The notes beneath the pieces were generated by a model, which made no database searches, was not told the origin of the DNA, and saw only the letters and a program-made list of their open reading frames with translations. From assembly GCA_000413015.1 (NCBI GenBank), contig KE332515.1:1737339-1801338 (forward strand): DNA of 64,000 bases. Reading direction: 5' to 3'. The DNA is from Treponema socranskii subsp. paredis ATCC 35535. GTDB taxonomy: Bacteria; Spirochaetota; Spirochaetia; Treponematales; Treponemataceae. The position numbers and the translations under genes are program-made. Shown piece after piece: positions 26,201 through 35,548 of this stretch (the first letter of the stretch is position 1; every line of letters starts with the position of its first letter).

Positions 26201-27067
26201 TTACAATTTTTCGATTTCCGCTTCGGTAAGGCCTGTAGCCTGAGATATGACATTAATGGACACTCCGAGCCGTTTAAGATTGGCCGCATCTTGCAGCGCC
26301 TTTCGATGCGAGCCTTTTACTTCACCTTCTTTCAATGCGATTTCCCGCTCTTCTTCCCGCTGCACGGCGATGTCTACATCATAATCGTATTCGGCAATTA
26401 ACATATTCATCACCTCTCTGCTTTTTCTTTGTAAGTACTCCCTCAGGATGTCGTTTTGTATGCATTCTTTGATTGCAGTCTTAAAGCCGTTTTCGCTGTC
26501 GAGCTTCATATGTTTGCGCACCGATTCGATAAACAGCGTGTACTCTTTCAGCGGTTTACACTTATGTAAGATTTCACTCCCCTTATTATAATTGATATTT
26601 GTCACGCTGACAACGAGTTCAAGAGTCGGATTTTCAGATATCGTCATAAAGGCGTCGGATAAACGGAGTATTGCTTTTTCCGGATAGTCCTCTTCACCGT
26701 TGTAAAACAAGTGGAATTCCGGCGCGGGAATTTTTTTCAACCTCCTGAGATAACGGTCGCGCGGGCTTTGGATGAACTCATAGAGCCGTGCGGCGTACTG
26801 TAAAAATCGCAGCGGCATGTTGGCGTTGACTGTAGACTGATGCTCGACCAGCACGATGATTTTATCGTCAACAAGACAGGCGATATCGTTACGAAAGGCC
26901 ATGTACATCACTTGTTCGAGACGGAGAGGCTCGATCTTTGCAGACGCATCGAGACCGGTACCGTGGAGCGCATTATAAAGTGAGAGAAAATTTGCCTTTG
27001 CGTTTTTGTCTTCGCCGAAGAGATCGACGAAGACGGAATCTTTATAGCGGCGATTGTGTTTTGCCAT
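26201..27067 (-). CDS. Rpn-family PD-(D/E)XK nuclease (recombination-promoting/transposase-like)
   Basis: 288 residues from the ATG at 27067 (GGAGG 4 nt upstream); a longer frame to 27178 is not supported. The N-terminal block YKDSVFVDLFGEDKNAK, then CLVDDKIIVLVEHQSTVN with the nuclease E-x-Q, and the C-terminal repeat VISQATGLTEAEIEKL are typical of the Rpn/PDDEXK_2 family. Members are DNA endonucleases, recently linked to phage defence, and are multi-copy in treponemes. The gene is inverted within the otherwise co-directional dciA-rpmH region and lies beside structured repeat copy B, suggesting insertion. Confidence 0.88.
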   Translation of the reverse strand: MAKHNRRYKDSVFVDLFGEDKNAKANFLSLYNALHGTGLDASAKIEPLRLEQVMYMAFRNDIACLVDDKIIVLVEHQSTVNANMPLRFLQYAARLYEFIQSPRDRYLRRLKKIPAPEFHLFYNGEEDYPEKAILRLSDAFMTISENPTLELVVSVTNINYNKGSEILHKCKPLKEYTLFIESVRKHMKLDSENGFKTAIKECIQNDILREYLQRKSREVMNMLIAEYDYDVDIAVQREEEREIALKEGEVKGSHRKALQDAANLKRLGVSINVISQATGLTEAEIEKL

Positions 27068-27274
27068 AAAACCTCCGTGAAAATGCTCAACATTGAGGCT
27101 GTCATATATATCGCGGAAATGTTGCGATTTTGGAAGTTTTAAAAAAGATTTTCTGCAAAAAAAATACACAGTATGCAATATATCCGAGCCGCTTTGTTTT
27201 TGTTATTCGGAGCGATTATGATATTCTTTAAGCTTACAAATGCCGCCCGCTCTCTTTCAGGGATTACGCATGAG

Positions 27275-27499
27275 AAATGTATACACAGAAAAGAGGCGTA
27301 TAATAAAATAAAAAAAGGCGGAACGCGAGGCAGCGGCAATGTCGCCGAGCCGCTCTGACCGATGGCAAGCAAAATTTCGAAGAAATTTTGCGCAGTCCGA
27401 TTCCAATCACGGTCAGCCGCGGCACTTGCAACGAGCGCGAAGCGCGAAGTTCCCCGCGCAAACGGCAGGGCTGCTGCCGGGAGTACAGCCGAGTTTTAC
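27275..27499 (+). repeat. Structured intergenic repeat, copy B
   Basis: Homologous to 21315-21507. Stem CTGACCG (27355-27361) / CGGTCAG (27410-27416) keeps pairing although the second pair is T-A here and A-T in copy A. The inner hairpin GCAAAATTTC (27369-27378) / GAAATTTTGC (27382-27391) is perfect but different in sequence and length from copy A. About 35-40 extra nt follow GCCGCGGC (27417-27424), themselves containing GCGCGAAGCGC. The surrounding gap 27068-27662 contains no other gene. Confidence 0.8.
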
Positions 27500-27563
27500 G
27501 GTAACGCTTATTTTTTGACGAATATAGATTCTCATGCGTAAGACCTGGAGCCTTTTCCGCGCC

Positions 27564-27593
27564 TTGACCAAGTATAAAAAATAATGATATATT
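27564..27593 (+). promoter_or_regulatory. rpmH promoter
   Basis: TTGACC (27564-27569), 18-nt spacer, extended -10 TGA-TATATT (27585-27593). It precedes the rpmH-rnpA-yidD-yidC-jag cluster by about 70 nt. Confidence 0.65.
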
Positions 27594-27662
27594 TGATTAC
27601 TTATTTCGATATCTTATGACCTCGATAGCGATATCAGGTTGATTATATAAGGAGCATGTTCT

Positions 27663-27818
27663 ATGTTACGGACATATCAGCCCAGCAAAGTTAAACGCAA
27701 CAGAAAATTCGGATTCAGAGCGCGCATGGCAACCAAAGGCGGCCGCAAAGTTCTCGCCCGCCGCCGTGCAAAGGGACGCAAAAAGCTGTCGGTCGCGGAC
27801 GAAAAAAAGAAGTATTGA
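27663..27818 (+). CDS. rpmH: 50S ribosomal protein L34
   Basis: 51 residues starting [19 protein letters not shown] and continuing [16 protein letters not shown], an unmistakable L34, with a short acidic-basic extension ending DEKKKY. AAGGAG lies 8 nt before the ATG. Located as usual directly before rnpA. Confidence 0.97.
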   Translation: MLRTYQPSKVKRNRKFGFRARMATKGGRKVLARRRAKGRKKLSVADEKKKY

Positions 27819-27839
27819 TTTTAGGGACGGAAGCTGCCG

Positions 27840-28202
27840 ATGGAAGCTGCTTTGAAAAAAACCGGCGGATTTAAACGTACGGAACGTATAAAAAAATCCG
27901 CCGCTTTTAAAGCGCTTTTTAAAAACGGAAAGCGAACGGGTATTCCGGGCGCAAAGCTGTTTTATGCGAAAAACGGATTGCGTATAAATCGCGTCGGATT
28001 TCCTCTGTCCCGCGGATACGGTAACGCGGTGCAGAGAAACTTGTCGAAAAGATACAGCCGTGAAGTCTATCGTTTATTAAAAGCACAGTTGGATGTCGGA
28101 TACGATATGCTCTTTTTATTGTATCCCGGGCGGGATTCGTTCGATGCCCGATGTGCGCAATTTCGATTATTGTGTAAAAAAGCGGGATTGATTACGGAAT
28201 GA
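27840..28202 (+). CDS. rnpA: Ribonuclease P protein component
   Basis: 120 residues. The basic RNR-type motif [16 protein letters not shown] and the N-terminal [22 protein letters not shown] region identify RnpA, which assists RNase P RNA in tRNA 5' maturation. The catalytic RNA gene is not in this window. It follows rpmH by 21 nt and overlaps yidD by 4 nt (ATGA). Confidence 0.95.
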   Translation: MEAALKKTGGFKRTERIKKSAAFKALFKNGKRTGIPGAKLFYAKNGLRINRVGFPLSRGYGNAVQRNLSKRYSREVYRLLKAQLDVGYDMLFLLYPGRDSFDARCAQFRLLCKKAGLITE

Positions 28203-28420
28203 AACAATTCCTTGCAAAATTTTTCTGTCTTTTAATCCGCGCCTATCAAATCTGTATTTCTCCGTTGTTTCCGTCGTGCTGCAGGTACACGCCGACGTGT
28301 TCGCAGTATGCGATCGAAGCGATAAAAAAATACGGACCGGGTAAGGGTCTTTTTTTCGCAATAAAGAGAATTATCCGCTGTCATCCATTTCATGCCGGCG
28401 GATACGATCCCGTTCCTTAA
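28199..28420 (+). CDS. yidD: Membrane protein insertion efficiency factor YidD
   Basis: 73 residues with the family core [31 protein letters not shown] and the ending [14 protein letters not shown] (read in pieces). A small membrane-associated protein that aids YidC-dependent insertion. Start overlaps the rnpA stop. Confidence 0.96.
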   Translation: MKQFLAKFFCLLIRAYQICISPLFPSCCRYTPTCSQYAIEAIKKYGPGKGLFFAIKRIIRCHPFHAGGYDPVP

Positions 28421-28562
28421 AACGCGGCAGTGCATAAAATATCGAGCGCATAAAGCGCATGTATAAAATGCTGCATTGCGTAAAATAATAATTTTAAAAT
28501 GCCGTACCGATGTGCGCGCGCGTTTTACTATTTAATAACGGTGAAACAGATGGAGATTTGTT

Positions 28563-30341
28563 ATGGATAAAAATACTGTTTGGGCGATCGCATTGTCGAC
28601 GGTCGTAATCGGAGTGTTTTTGGTTTTGCAGTCTACCGTATTTGCGCCTCAGCGCCAAAACGGAGCTGCGGCTGCCGAACGGACGGCGGTTTCTACCGAA
28701 GCGCTTCCTGAAAATTCACAAAGTGCGGCGCCCGTGCTTATCGCTTCTTCCGATACCGAAGAAGCCGTTTCCGAACAAAGTCTTACGATCGTAACGGATA
28801 AAATCAAAGCGGTCTTTACGAACAGGGGCGGCGATATCATCGGCTATGAATTGCTGAATCACGTCGACACCGATACGAACAAAGGCGTTGAAATGGCGGA
28901 CAATATTTCCGCTTTTAACCGCGCGTGCGCCGTTTCGTTCGGCGATGCGAACGGCGCGATGATAAACGATCTGTTCAGCGTGGAACAGCCGGATGCGAAT
29001 ACCGTACTTTTTACGCGGCGCTATAACGGCTACACTTTCGGCAAACGCTATACGTTTATCCCCGGCGAATACATGTTCAAACTTGAAGTTTTAATGCACA
29101 GCGACGAGGGCACGGTTTCGCTCAATACGAACAACGCCGCCTACACGATCCGCACGGCGCCCCAAGTCGGGCCGCATTACAACCCGCGTATGAACCGCTA
29201 CGATTCGCGCATGTTTATCACGTTTGACGGCAACAAAAAAAAATACGTACAAGTCGGTACGAAACAGTTTAAAGCATACAAGCGCGATTATGTGTGGGCG
29301 GGCATCGCCGGAAAATATTTCGAAGAACTTTTCGTTCCCGAAAAACCGGAGACGATGACGGGCGAAGCCTATTATTCTTCACGTACGGAAGTCGGCGACT
29401 ATGCGAACGCGCAAGCCTTTTTTACGCGCAAGCCTTTTTCCGGCACCGATATGGCCGACACGTATTACGTTTATTTCGGGCCGCGCAACGAAACCGATTT
29501 GCGTCTTTACAATACCGCGTCGACGAACGGCTGGCAGCTTGAAAATGTAAAACTCGACGAATCGCTGCAGGGCTACGGCTGGCTCGGCTGGCTTGAAAAG
29601 ATACTCAAATGGGTTCTCGAAAGGCTGTACAAAGTCGTTCACAACTGGGGCGTCGCGATCATCATCATGACGATTTTATTGAAATTTGCGATGTTCCCGC
29701 TTACAAGACAGCAGTCGCTCGGCACGCTTAAAATGCAGGCGCTCCAGCCGAAGATCACGGAGCTGCAGACGAAGTACAAAGACAATCCTCAAAAACTGCA
29801 GGCGGAAACGGCAAAACTTTACAAAGACAACGGCTACAATCCGATGAGCGGCTGTCTTCCGATGCTTTTCCAATTTTTAATAATTTTTGCGATGTACGAT
29901 CTGTTTAACAATTATTTCGAATTCCGCGGTGCATCGTTTATTCCCGGATGGATTCCCGATCTTTCGACCGGCGACAGTGTGTATACGTTTAATCGCGACA
30001 TACCGTTCATAAGTTCTTTCTTGGGTAATTCACTCCGCATTTTACCGATCATCTATCTCGCATCCCAGCTTTTGTACGGCAAAATCACGATGGTCGGCGG
30101 TACCGCCGCGGGAGCCGGTTCGAGTGCGGGACAGATGAAATTTATGATGTACGGTATGCCCCTCATTTTCTTTTTCCTGTTCTACAATGCGCCGTCCGGA
30201 CTGCTTTTGTATTGGACGGTGAGCAATATCATCCAGATGGGGCAGCAGCTTATAATCAATAAATTAATGCGTCAAAAAAAAGCGGAAATCTCCGCGCAAG
30301 CCGGACAATTTAAAATTGTTAAAAAAGGCAAAAAACGCTGA
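28563..30341 (+). CDS. yidC: Membrane protein insertase YidC
   Basis: 592 residues. An N-terminal membrane anchor (WAIALSTVVIGVFLVLQ) is followed by the large periplasmic beta-sandwich at about 70-370 and the Oxa1 core with five segments, including VAIIIMTILLKFAMFPLTRQQ and MYGMPLIFFFLFYNAPSGLLLYW in parts. It inserts inner-membrane proteins alone or with SecYEG. The positively charged tail may contact ribosomes. 142 nt separate it from yidD. Confidence 0.97.
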   Translation: MDKNTVWAIALSTVVIGVFLVLQSTVFAPQRQNGAAAAERTAVSTEALPENSQSAAPVLIASSDTEEAVSEQSLTIVTDKIKAVFTNRGGDIIGYELLNHVDTDTNKGVEMADNISAFNRACAVSFGDANGAMINDLFSVEQPDANTVLFTRRYNGYTFGKRYTFIPGEYMFKLEVLMHSDEGTVSLNTNNAAYTIRTAPQVGPHYNPRMNRYDSRMFITFDGNKKKYVQVGTKQFKAYKRDYVWAGIAGKYFEELFVPEKPETMTGEAYYSSRTEVGDYANAQAFFTRKPFSGTDMADTYYVYFGPRNETDLRLYNTASTNGWQLENVKLDESLQGYGWLGWLEKILKWVLERLYKVVHNWGVAIIIMTILLKFAMFPLTRQQSLGTLKMQALQPKITELQTKYKDNPQKLQAETAKLYKDNGYNPMSGCLPMLFQFLIIFAMYDLFNNYFEFRGASFIPGWIPDLSTGDSVYTFNRDIPFISSFLGNSLRILPIIYLASQLLYGKITMVGGTAAGAGSSAGQMKFMMYGMPLIFFFLFYNAPSGLLLYWTVSNIIQMGQQLIINKLMRQKKAEISAQAGQFKIVKKGKKR

Positions 30342-30425
30342 ATCGTATTTTATTAATCGGAGGCTTTCGAAAACCGTACTTTCGGAAGTTTCCGGTTTCC
30401 GTTCGGAAAATATAAGAGGTACGTT

Positions 30426-31127
30426 ATGATATACGAGTATGAAGGAAAAACCGAAAAAGAAGCGATCGAAAAAGCCGCGAGCGAACTCGGCCTCGAACGC
30501 GATCAGTTCGACGTGGAGATCCTTGAAACGCAAAAAAATTCGCTGTTCAAAAAAGGCTATGTAAGGATCCGCGTCAATCCGGTCGATTCTCCCGATGCGT
30601 CGCACGCGGGGAACGATAACAGAATGTATGAAACGTCTGCGAGGATTGTCGCCGATCCGCTGCCGCAGGATGAGTTCGAAAAAAAGCTGCTTGAGTTCGT
30701 CGACACGATTATCGAAAAGATGGGTTATGACGTAAAAACGGAAATCGTATTCCGCGAAGCGCGGAAAATCGGCATAAAAATGAATTCGCAAAATTCGTCG
30801 ATCCTCATCGGGCGGAAAGGAAAAAACCTCGATGCGCTCCAGCTTTTGGCAAATATCTATGCCGGCCGGCTCGGTCACGAAGACGTGCGCATCATCCTCG
30901 ATTCGGAAAATTACCGCATCCGCCGCGAAGAATCGCTCGTGCGCCTTGCGTACACGACTGCGGACAAAGTGCATCAGACGCATAATTCGATTTTGCTCGA
31001 ACCGATGAATCCGTTCGAACGCCGCCTCATTCACACGACGCTCAACGACATCCCCGATATCGACACGAAATCGGAAGGCGACGGTCTGTACAAACAAGTG
31101 CGCGTTCTCTATAAGGGCGTCCGCTGA
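30426..31127 (+). CDS. jag: RNA-binding protein Jag/KhpB
   Basis: 233 residues in the canonical order: Jag_N domain (MIYEYEGKTEKEAIEKA, residues 1-50), KH domain (IGRKGKNLDALQLLAN near 135) and R3H domain (MNPFERRLIHTTLNDI near 195). KhpB partners with KhpA to bind many transcripts and affects cell division. Conserved position after yidC. Confidence 0.95.
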   Translation: MIYEYEGKTEKEAIEKAASELGLERDQFDVEILETQKNSLFKKGYVRIRVNPVDSPDASHAGNDNRMYETSARIVADPLPQDEFEKKLLEFVDTIIEKMGYDVKTEIVFREARKIGIKMNSQNSSILIGRKGKNLDALQLLANIYAGRLGHEDVRIILDSENYRIRREESLVRLAYTTADKVHQTHNSILLEPMNPFERRLIHTTLNDIPDIDTKSEGDGLYKQVRVLYKGVR

Positions 31128-31193
31128 CGTATTCCGCAGTGCGCGGCGCGATCGAAGCGGTTTGAAATTTTATTAATTTTTGATAAGGTGAAA

Positions 31194-32240
31194 ATGCCTA
31201 TGCGGAAATTGTTATTATCGTTTGCAGTGTGCTGTATCACGATCATGTACGGAGGATGCAATCCTATGGAAAAAAGCATAAAATCGATTCAAGGGAAAGA
31301 CGGAGTATTCGCCGTCATGGAAACGACGCGCGGAAACATCGTGCTTGAGCTGTATTACAAAGATACGCCTCTTACCGTCGTGAATTTCGTCGGGCTTGCC
31401 GAAGGCACGCTCGATGCGGCGAAAGGCAAACCCTTTTACGACGGACTCACGTTTCACCGCGTTATCAGCAAGGGAAACGGCGACGATCAGGATTTTATGA
31501 TCCAAGGCGGCGACCCGAGGGGCAACGGCACCGGCGGACCGGGCTATTCGTTTGCCGATGAAATCGTCGACAAATACACCTTTACTTCCGGCGGCCTCCT
31601 TGCCATGGCGAATTCCGGAGCGAATACGAACGGCAGTCAATTTTTTATCACGATCGTTCCGACGCCGTGGCTCACCGGCAAACACACGATTTTCGGCAAA
31701 GTGCTTGAAGGGCAGGACGTCGTCAATAAAACAAAACAGGGCGACGCGATCAAAAAAATTACGATCGTGCGGAACGGCGAACACGCGAAAAAGTTTACCG
31801 CATCGCAAAGTGATTTTAATAAATTATCCGCCGAAGCTCTGAAAGCGGCCGCCGCTCGGAAAGAAGCCGCGTTCGCCGATCAAATCAAAACGATCGAAAA
31901 AAATTTTGCGAATTTCGAAAAAAATGCCGACGGCATTTATTATAAAATAAAGAAAGCCGGCAGCGGTGAAAAAACGGGAAAGGGCAAAAAAGTTTCCGTC
32001 GATTACAAAGGCTATCTCATAGACGGCCGCGTATTCGATTCGTCGGAAGGCAGGGCGCCGCTATCCTTTACGACCGCCGCGGGACAGATGATTCCCGGTT
32101 TCGACGCGATGGTGCAGGATATGAAAAAAGGCGAAAGCCGAACGATCGTCATCCCGCCCGATTTGGCGTACGGCGAGCGCGGTTACCCGGGCGTCATCCC
32201 CGAAAACGCATATATCGCATTCGATATTACGCTTCACTGA
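31194..32240 (+). CDS. Dual-family immunophilin: cyclophilin-FKBP fusion lipoprotein
   Basis: 348 residues. The signal peptide ends in lipobox MYGGC, so the protein is exported and lipidated. A cyclophilin domain (about 40-205) shows [25 protein letters not shown] and [16 protein letters not shown] helical linker leads to an FKBP domain (about 250-348) with [33 protein letters not shown] and [16 protein letters not shown]. Both are peptidyl-prolyl isomerases for folding exported proteins. Fusions in this order are known from T. denticola and Flavobacterium. ATG 31194 is preceded by AAGG; GTG 31188 and ATG 31200 are alternatives. Confidence 0.93.
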   Translation: MPMRKLLLSFAVCCITIMYGGCNPMEKSIKSIQGKDGVFAVMETTRGNIVLELYYKDTPLTVVNFVGLAEGTLDAAKGKPFYDGLTFHRVISKGNGDDQDFMIQGGDPRGNGTGGPGYSFADEIVDKYTFTSGGLLAMANSGANTNGSQFFITIVPTPWLTGKHTIFGKVLEGQDVVNKTKQGDAIKKITIVRNGEHAKKFTASQSDFNKLSAEALKAAAARKEAAFADQIKTIEKNFANFEKNADGIYYKIKKAGSGEKTGKGKKVSVDYKGYLIDGRVFDSSEGRAPLSFTTAAGQMIPGFDAMVQDMKKGESRTIVIPPDLAYGERGYPGVIPENAYIAFDITLH

Positions 32241-32262
32241 GGTAAACAGAAATTGTTAATTA

Positions 32263-32297
32263 TTAACGCCGTGTTTTCAAACGCGGTGTTTTTTTAT
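32263..32297 (+). terminator. Terminator after the immunophilin gene
   Basis: AACGCCG pairs with CGGTGTT (one G-T pair) around an inner GTTT/AAAC helix and is followed by a T-run. Confidence 0.7.
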
Positions 32298-32323
32298 CGC
32301 TTTTATAAAGAGGAGCGAAGTAA

Positions 32324-33265
32324 ATGATTTCCCCGGGATTAAAAAAATTAAGTAAACAATACGGATTTAAAAATAACGGTACTTTTATATACGGCATGGT
32401 AAAAAATTCATATGTCATTGAATTCGACGGAAATAATCGGAAAAACGTTTGGTTTCGATTTCCGGGACAGCTTGATGAGGGTGATAAAATAAAAATCGAA
32501 TCGTGGAAAAAGAGAGGCTTCGCAAAAAAAATTGTTTTTTTGGAGGGTAACGCCATATCCGTTGAAATGAATTTTATTAAATATATTGTTCCGTTCAATA
32601 TAAAAAAAATAAAAGAAGTCATCGACGACATTACAAATTATATATTTAAAAAATATCCGGAAGGAAAAATTCTATGCAGCGAAGACGACTGTTCGGCCGA
32701 TGCTGTTACAATATATACTGTTGGAGGCCTTCCACTGCCGCTTTGCCGCGCTTGTGCCGAAAATTTGCGTACTCGAACAGAATCCCTATATAAAGAAGAA
32801 AAGGCGGAAAACAACAATTATATAAAAGGTATCATATACGCGCTCTTTTTTTGCATACCGGGAATTTTATGTAATATTCTTTTCGGTATGCTGGGAAAAA
32901 TAACGGGTATCTGCGGTGCCGTATATTACGGCCTTGCAAGGGAAGGATTTTTGGAGGCAAAAGGAAAATTTAATAAAATCGGTATCGCACTTGTTTCCGT
33001 GGTGAGTTTGTTGTTTTCCGTTTTCGGAGCTTATGTAAGCTATTTTGCATATGTAATAAAAGAAATTATAACGCAGTCCGAGATAAAAAGTTCGGCCTTT
33101 AAAAAGGCCGTCGAAATAGCTTTTAAAATTATGCGTATACCTGAAGTAAAAAAAGAAATCACAGCAAATATACATATGTCATTGGTTTTTTGCGGAATAG
33201 CCATTATTATTTTTATGATAAAAGATTTCCAGGTGGTAAAAAAAATCAAAATACGCAAAATATAA
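32324..33265 (+). CDS. Unrecognised membrane protein with a zinc-ribbon-like cysteine motif
   Basis: 313 residues. Residues 1-115 are soluble and basic. Cys118-x4-Cys123 and Cys141-x2-Cys144 (LCRAC) could form a zinc knuckle. Three hydrophobic stretches follow at about 172-195, 222-248 and 287-302, the first containing the glycine-rich GMLGKITGICGA. AGAGGAGCG precedes the ATG. Coding sequence is clearly more AT-rich than its neighbours, suggesting a different history or relaxed selection. It is monocistronic between a terminator and convergent argA. I do not recognise the family. Confidence 0.65.
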   Translation: MISPGLKKLSKQYGFKNNGTFIYGMVKNSYVIEFDGNNRKNVWFRFPGQLDEGDKIKIESWKKRGFAKKIVFLEGNAISVEMNFIKYIVPFNIKKIKEVIDDITNYIFKKYPEGKILCSEDDCSADAVTIYTVGGLPLPLCRACAENLRTRTESLYKEEKAENNNYIKGIIYALFFCIPGILCNILFGMLGKITGICGAVYYGLAREGFLEAKGKFNKIGIALVSVVSLLFSVFGAYVSYFAYVIKEIITQSEIKSSAFKKAVEIAFKIMRIPEVKKEITANIHMSLVFCGIAIIIFMIKDFQVVKKIKIRKI

Positions 33266-33320
33266 TCCCGTTCGCGGCGTTTTTTATCGCCTTCTAAAAA
33301 AACGAAACTCGTTTCGATTG

Positions 33321-34661
33321 TTATTCGGTACTTGCCCTCTGCTGCAGTTTCAATCGATACAGTTTGGAGCCGCGGTTCGGCGACCATTTTTCTTTGCGCT
33401 TTTCAGGCAGCGTTGCGATATCGTCCGGCACAAACCCCAAGTTTTCAAACCAATCGGCCGCCTGCGTCGTGAGGATGAATACGCTTTCCGAGCGTTCCCG
33501 CTTTGCTTTTTTTAATAAAAATTCGATGAGTTTCGGTCCAACGCCGATATTCGCGCAGGATTCGTCCACGGCAACCGCTGCGATTTCCGCCTGATGCGCG
33601 TCGTAAAAATGTAGCGCGGCGCATGCGCGTATGCCGCCATCGAGTTCGTAGACGATATAATCGTCGGCGTTTTCGAGCAGTTCGGCATCGCTTCTCGGCA
33701 AAAGTTTTCCGGACGCGACGAAGGGGCGCATAAGCGAAAGCACTGCCGGAATGTCTTCGGTTTGCATCGCGCGTATGCCTCCGTAATTTTCCGAGTAGAT
33801 CATCGTACCGCTTCCGAGTCCTGAAAAAATTTCGCAGGGCAGCACGCCGTCGAGCGCACCGTTTACGATATGTGTTCTTGCGACGCCCGATGCGCACGCG
33901 CTCTTTGCCAAGCGCAGGAGCGAAAGGATTTTTCCGCTTTCCGAATTCGCATTCGCGTCGATAAAAGAGTCGAGTTCGCCGAGGTTGAGCGCGGGGATTT
34001 CACCCGTTTCCGTCACGGCGATTCCGGGCGGCACGGTAAAATGCGATGCATTTATATCGTCGCCGCTTGTGACGAAAAACAATTTATCGGCTTGCAGCTG
34101 CACGGCGACTTCTTTTGCGAGCGCCGGAGAAGAGATATTGTACGGCTTTCCCGTTCGGCTCCAGCCGATGCACGGAAAAATCGGAACGAAGCCGTCGGCG
34201 AGCACCGTGCGGATCGCGTCGGTTTCGAGCTTGTCGATTTCACCCGCGTCCCCGTAATCTTTGCCGTCGAGCACGCCGATCGCGCGCGAGCGTACCCAGT
34301 TTCCGATCACGGCGGAAATGCGGTTTGCGGCGAGAGAAGTCATCACCGTATTCGAAACGTCGAAAGCCGCCATTTTTATGAGAGGCATCGCTTCATGCGC
34401 CGTAACGCGCACGCCGTTTTGCATCGTCCACGAAATATGCGATGCCGACAGCACTTCATCGATGCGCGAGCGCGAACCCGGCACGATGAGTACGTGCAGT
34501 CCCGCTTTTTTGATAAGCGCTATGTCGCGGATATGGCTTGAAAAAAGCGGCGAGTCGATGTCGTCGAGATAGATGACGACGACGGCGTTTTTAAATCGGT
34601 CGACGTAACGAATGACGTCGCGGATGCGCTGTGCTTTTTCGATTCGTATATTGTCCGCCAT
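33321..34661 (-). CDS. argA: N-acetylglutamate synthase (amino-acid kinase + GNAT)
   Basis: 446 residues from the ATG at 34661. The N-terminal amino-acid-kinase-like domain (about 1-285) contains LIVPGSRSRIDEVL and GFVPIFPCIGWSRTGKPYNI. The GNAT domain (about 300-446) has AAVAVDESCANIGVGPKLIEFL for acetyl-CoA and ends with LPEKRKEKWSPNRGSKLY, close to the ArgA C-terminal pattern. It makes N-acetylglutamate, the first arginine precursor. No other arg gene is nearby. The upstream frame to 34850 reads through repeat DNA and is rejected as start; the ribosome site is weak. Confidence 0.88.
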   Translation of the reverse strand: MADNIRIEKAQRIRDVIRYVDRFKNAVVVIYLDDIDSPLFSSHIRDIALIKKAGLHVLIVPGSRSRIDEVLSASHISWTMQNGVRVTAHEAMPLIKMAAFDVSNTVMTSLAANRISAVIGNWVRSRAIGVLDGKDYGDAGEIDKLETDAIRTVLADGFVPIFPCIGWSRTGKPYNISSPALAKEVAVQLQADKLFFVTSGDDINASHFTVPPGIAVTETGEIPALNLGELDSFIDANANSESGKILSLLRLAKSACASGVARTHIVNGALDGVLPCEIFSGLGSGTMIYSENYGGIRAMQTEDIPAVLSLMRPFVASGKLLPRSDAELLENADDYIVYELDGGIRACAALHFYDAHQAEIAAVAVDESCANIGVGPKLIEFLLKKAKRERSESVFILTTQAADWFENLGFVPDDIATLPEKRKEKWSPNRGSKLYRLKLQQRASTE

Positions 34662-34755
34662 AAGGCTATTATAGCGCGCGGACGCGGAAAGTGGCAATGT
34701 CGAAAAGCGGATGGCGGCACCGGCAATCCGTTTTAAATTTAATAATTCGGGCGTT

Positions 34756-34875
34756 GCGGCGGGCAAGCCCGCCGCCGCTCTGTACGGGACTCCGCTTTCG
34801 CTTCGGTACAAACGTGCGGAAATTGCCGCACGTTTGCGTACAGACGACACGGTTTTGAAAAACCGCGTCGTCTTC
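34756..34875. repeat. GC-rich nested inverted repeats between argA and a small unknown gene
   Basis: Three units: GCGGCGGGC (34756-34764) / GCCCGCCGC (34767-34775); CTGTACG (34780-34786) / CGTACAG (34837-34843), enclosing AAACGTGCGG (34810-34819) / CCGCACGTTT (34826-34835); and GACGAC...CGGTTTT / AAAACCG...GTCGTC at about 34843-34873. This resembles the architecture of copies A and B but without clear sequence homology. It covers most of the 231-nt gap. Confidence 0.65.
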
Positions 34876-34892
34876 CCTCCCGCCGCTAACGC

Positions 34893-35360
34893 TTATTTTG
34901 TTCCGTTCTTTTTCCAAAGGATACGGGCGAATTCTTTTATTTGCTTATTTGTTAAATTTGCAATAGTTTTTTCCGTCGGCCGCAGATGATAATACGCCAA
35001 CAAATCTTCGATACCGCTGCAATATGTTCCATCGTTACAATGAATACGATAAATAAATTTGCTCCGTTTATCGTATTGGACGCTGAATCCTGCCGACAGA
35101 AGGCGCTTTATTTCATTATCCAATTCCAAATAAAAACCGTTTTCCGAATTCTCTTTTATATACATAGGCAATCCGTCGGAAGGAAAATCCCATGTATCGG
35201 AAACTTCCCTTAATAAAGACGGTTCAAACGTTTCCTGCTCTTTTTGCAATTTCGATTTATTTATTCGGCGTAAACTTCTGTTCGCAAAAGAGCGAGCAAA
35301 TTTATTGCTGTTGTAACCGACATACGACATGACCGGATATTTTATATATGATTTACTCAT
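34893..35360 (-). CDS. Small unknown protein with an MSKSYIKYP-type N-terminus
   Basis: 155 residues from the ATG at 35360 (AGAGGAAG upstream). The start SKSYIKYPVMSY, the basic block FANRSLRRINKSKLQ and SDTWDFPSDG recall a widespread unnamed family beginning MSRSYKKTP, followed by a basic N-R-x-L-R-R block and a Trp-containing end. This is recognition from memory, and no function is established. The gene is AT-rich relative to its neighbours, and its 3' end abuts the nested repeat element. Confidence 0.6.
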   Translation of the reverse strand: MSKSYIKYPVMSYVGYNSNKFARSFANRSLRRINKSKLQKEQETFEPSLLREVSDTWDFPSDGLPMYIKENSENGFYLELDNEIKRLLSAGFSVQYDKRSKFIYRIHCNDGTYCSGIEDLLAYYHLRPTEKTIANLTNKQIKEFARILWKKNGTK

Positions 35361-35548
35361 TACAGTACTTCCTCTGCAATAATCAATTATCGCATAATAC
35401 ACGGAAAAAAGTAAGTATAAAATATTTTACTGTATGAGGTGTGCTTACTTAATTCTACTATTCAGTAAATGCGCGCTATCGGCTATACTCGTCTCATGAC
35501 GTTTTTTGCTCTGTATCCCGTATATTTCAAAAGCCGCGGAGCGAGGTG

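Noticed and set aside
34662-34850. N-terminal extension of argA
   Set aside because: It translates repeat DNA (Ala/Arg-rich) and lacks the kinase-domain start; ATG 34661 fits the family.
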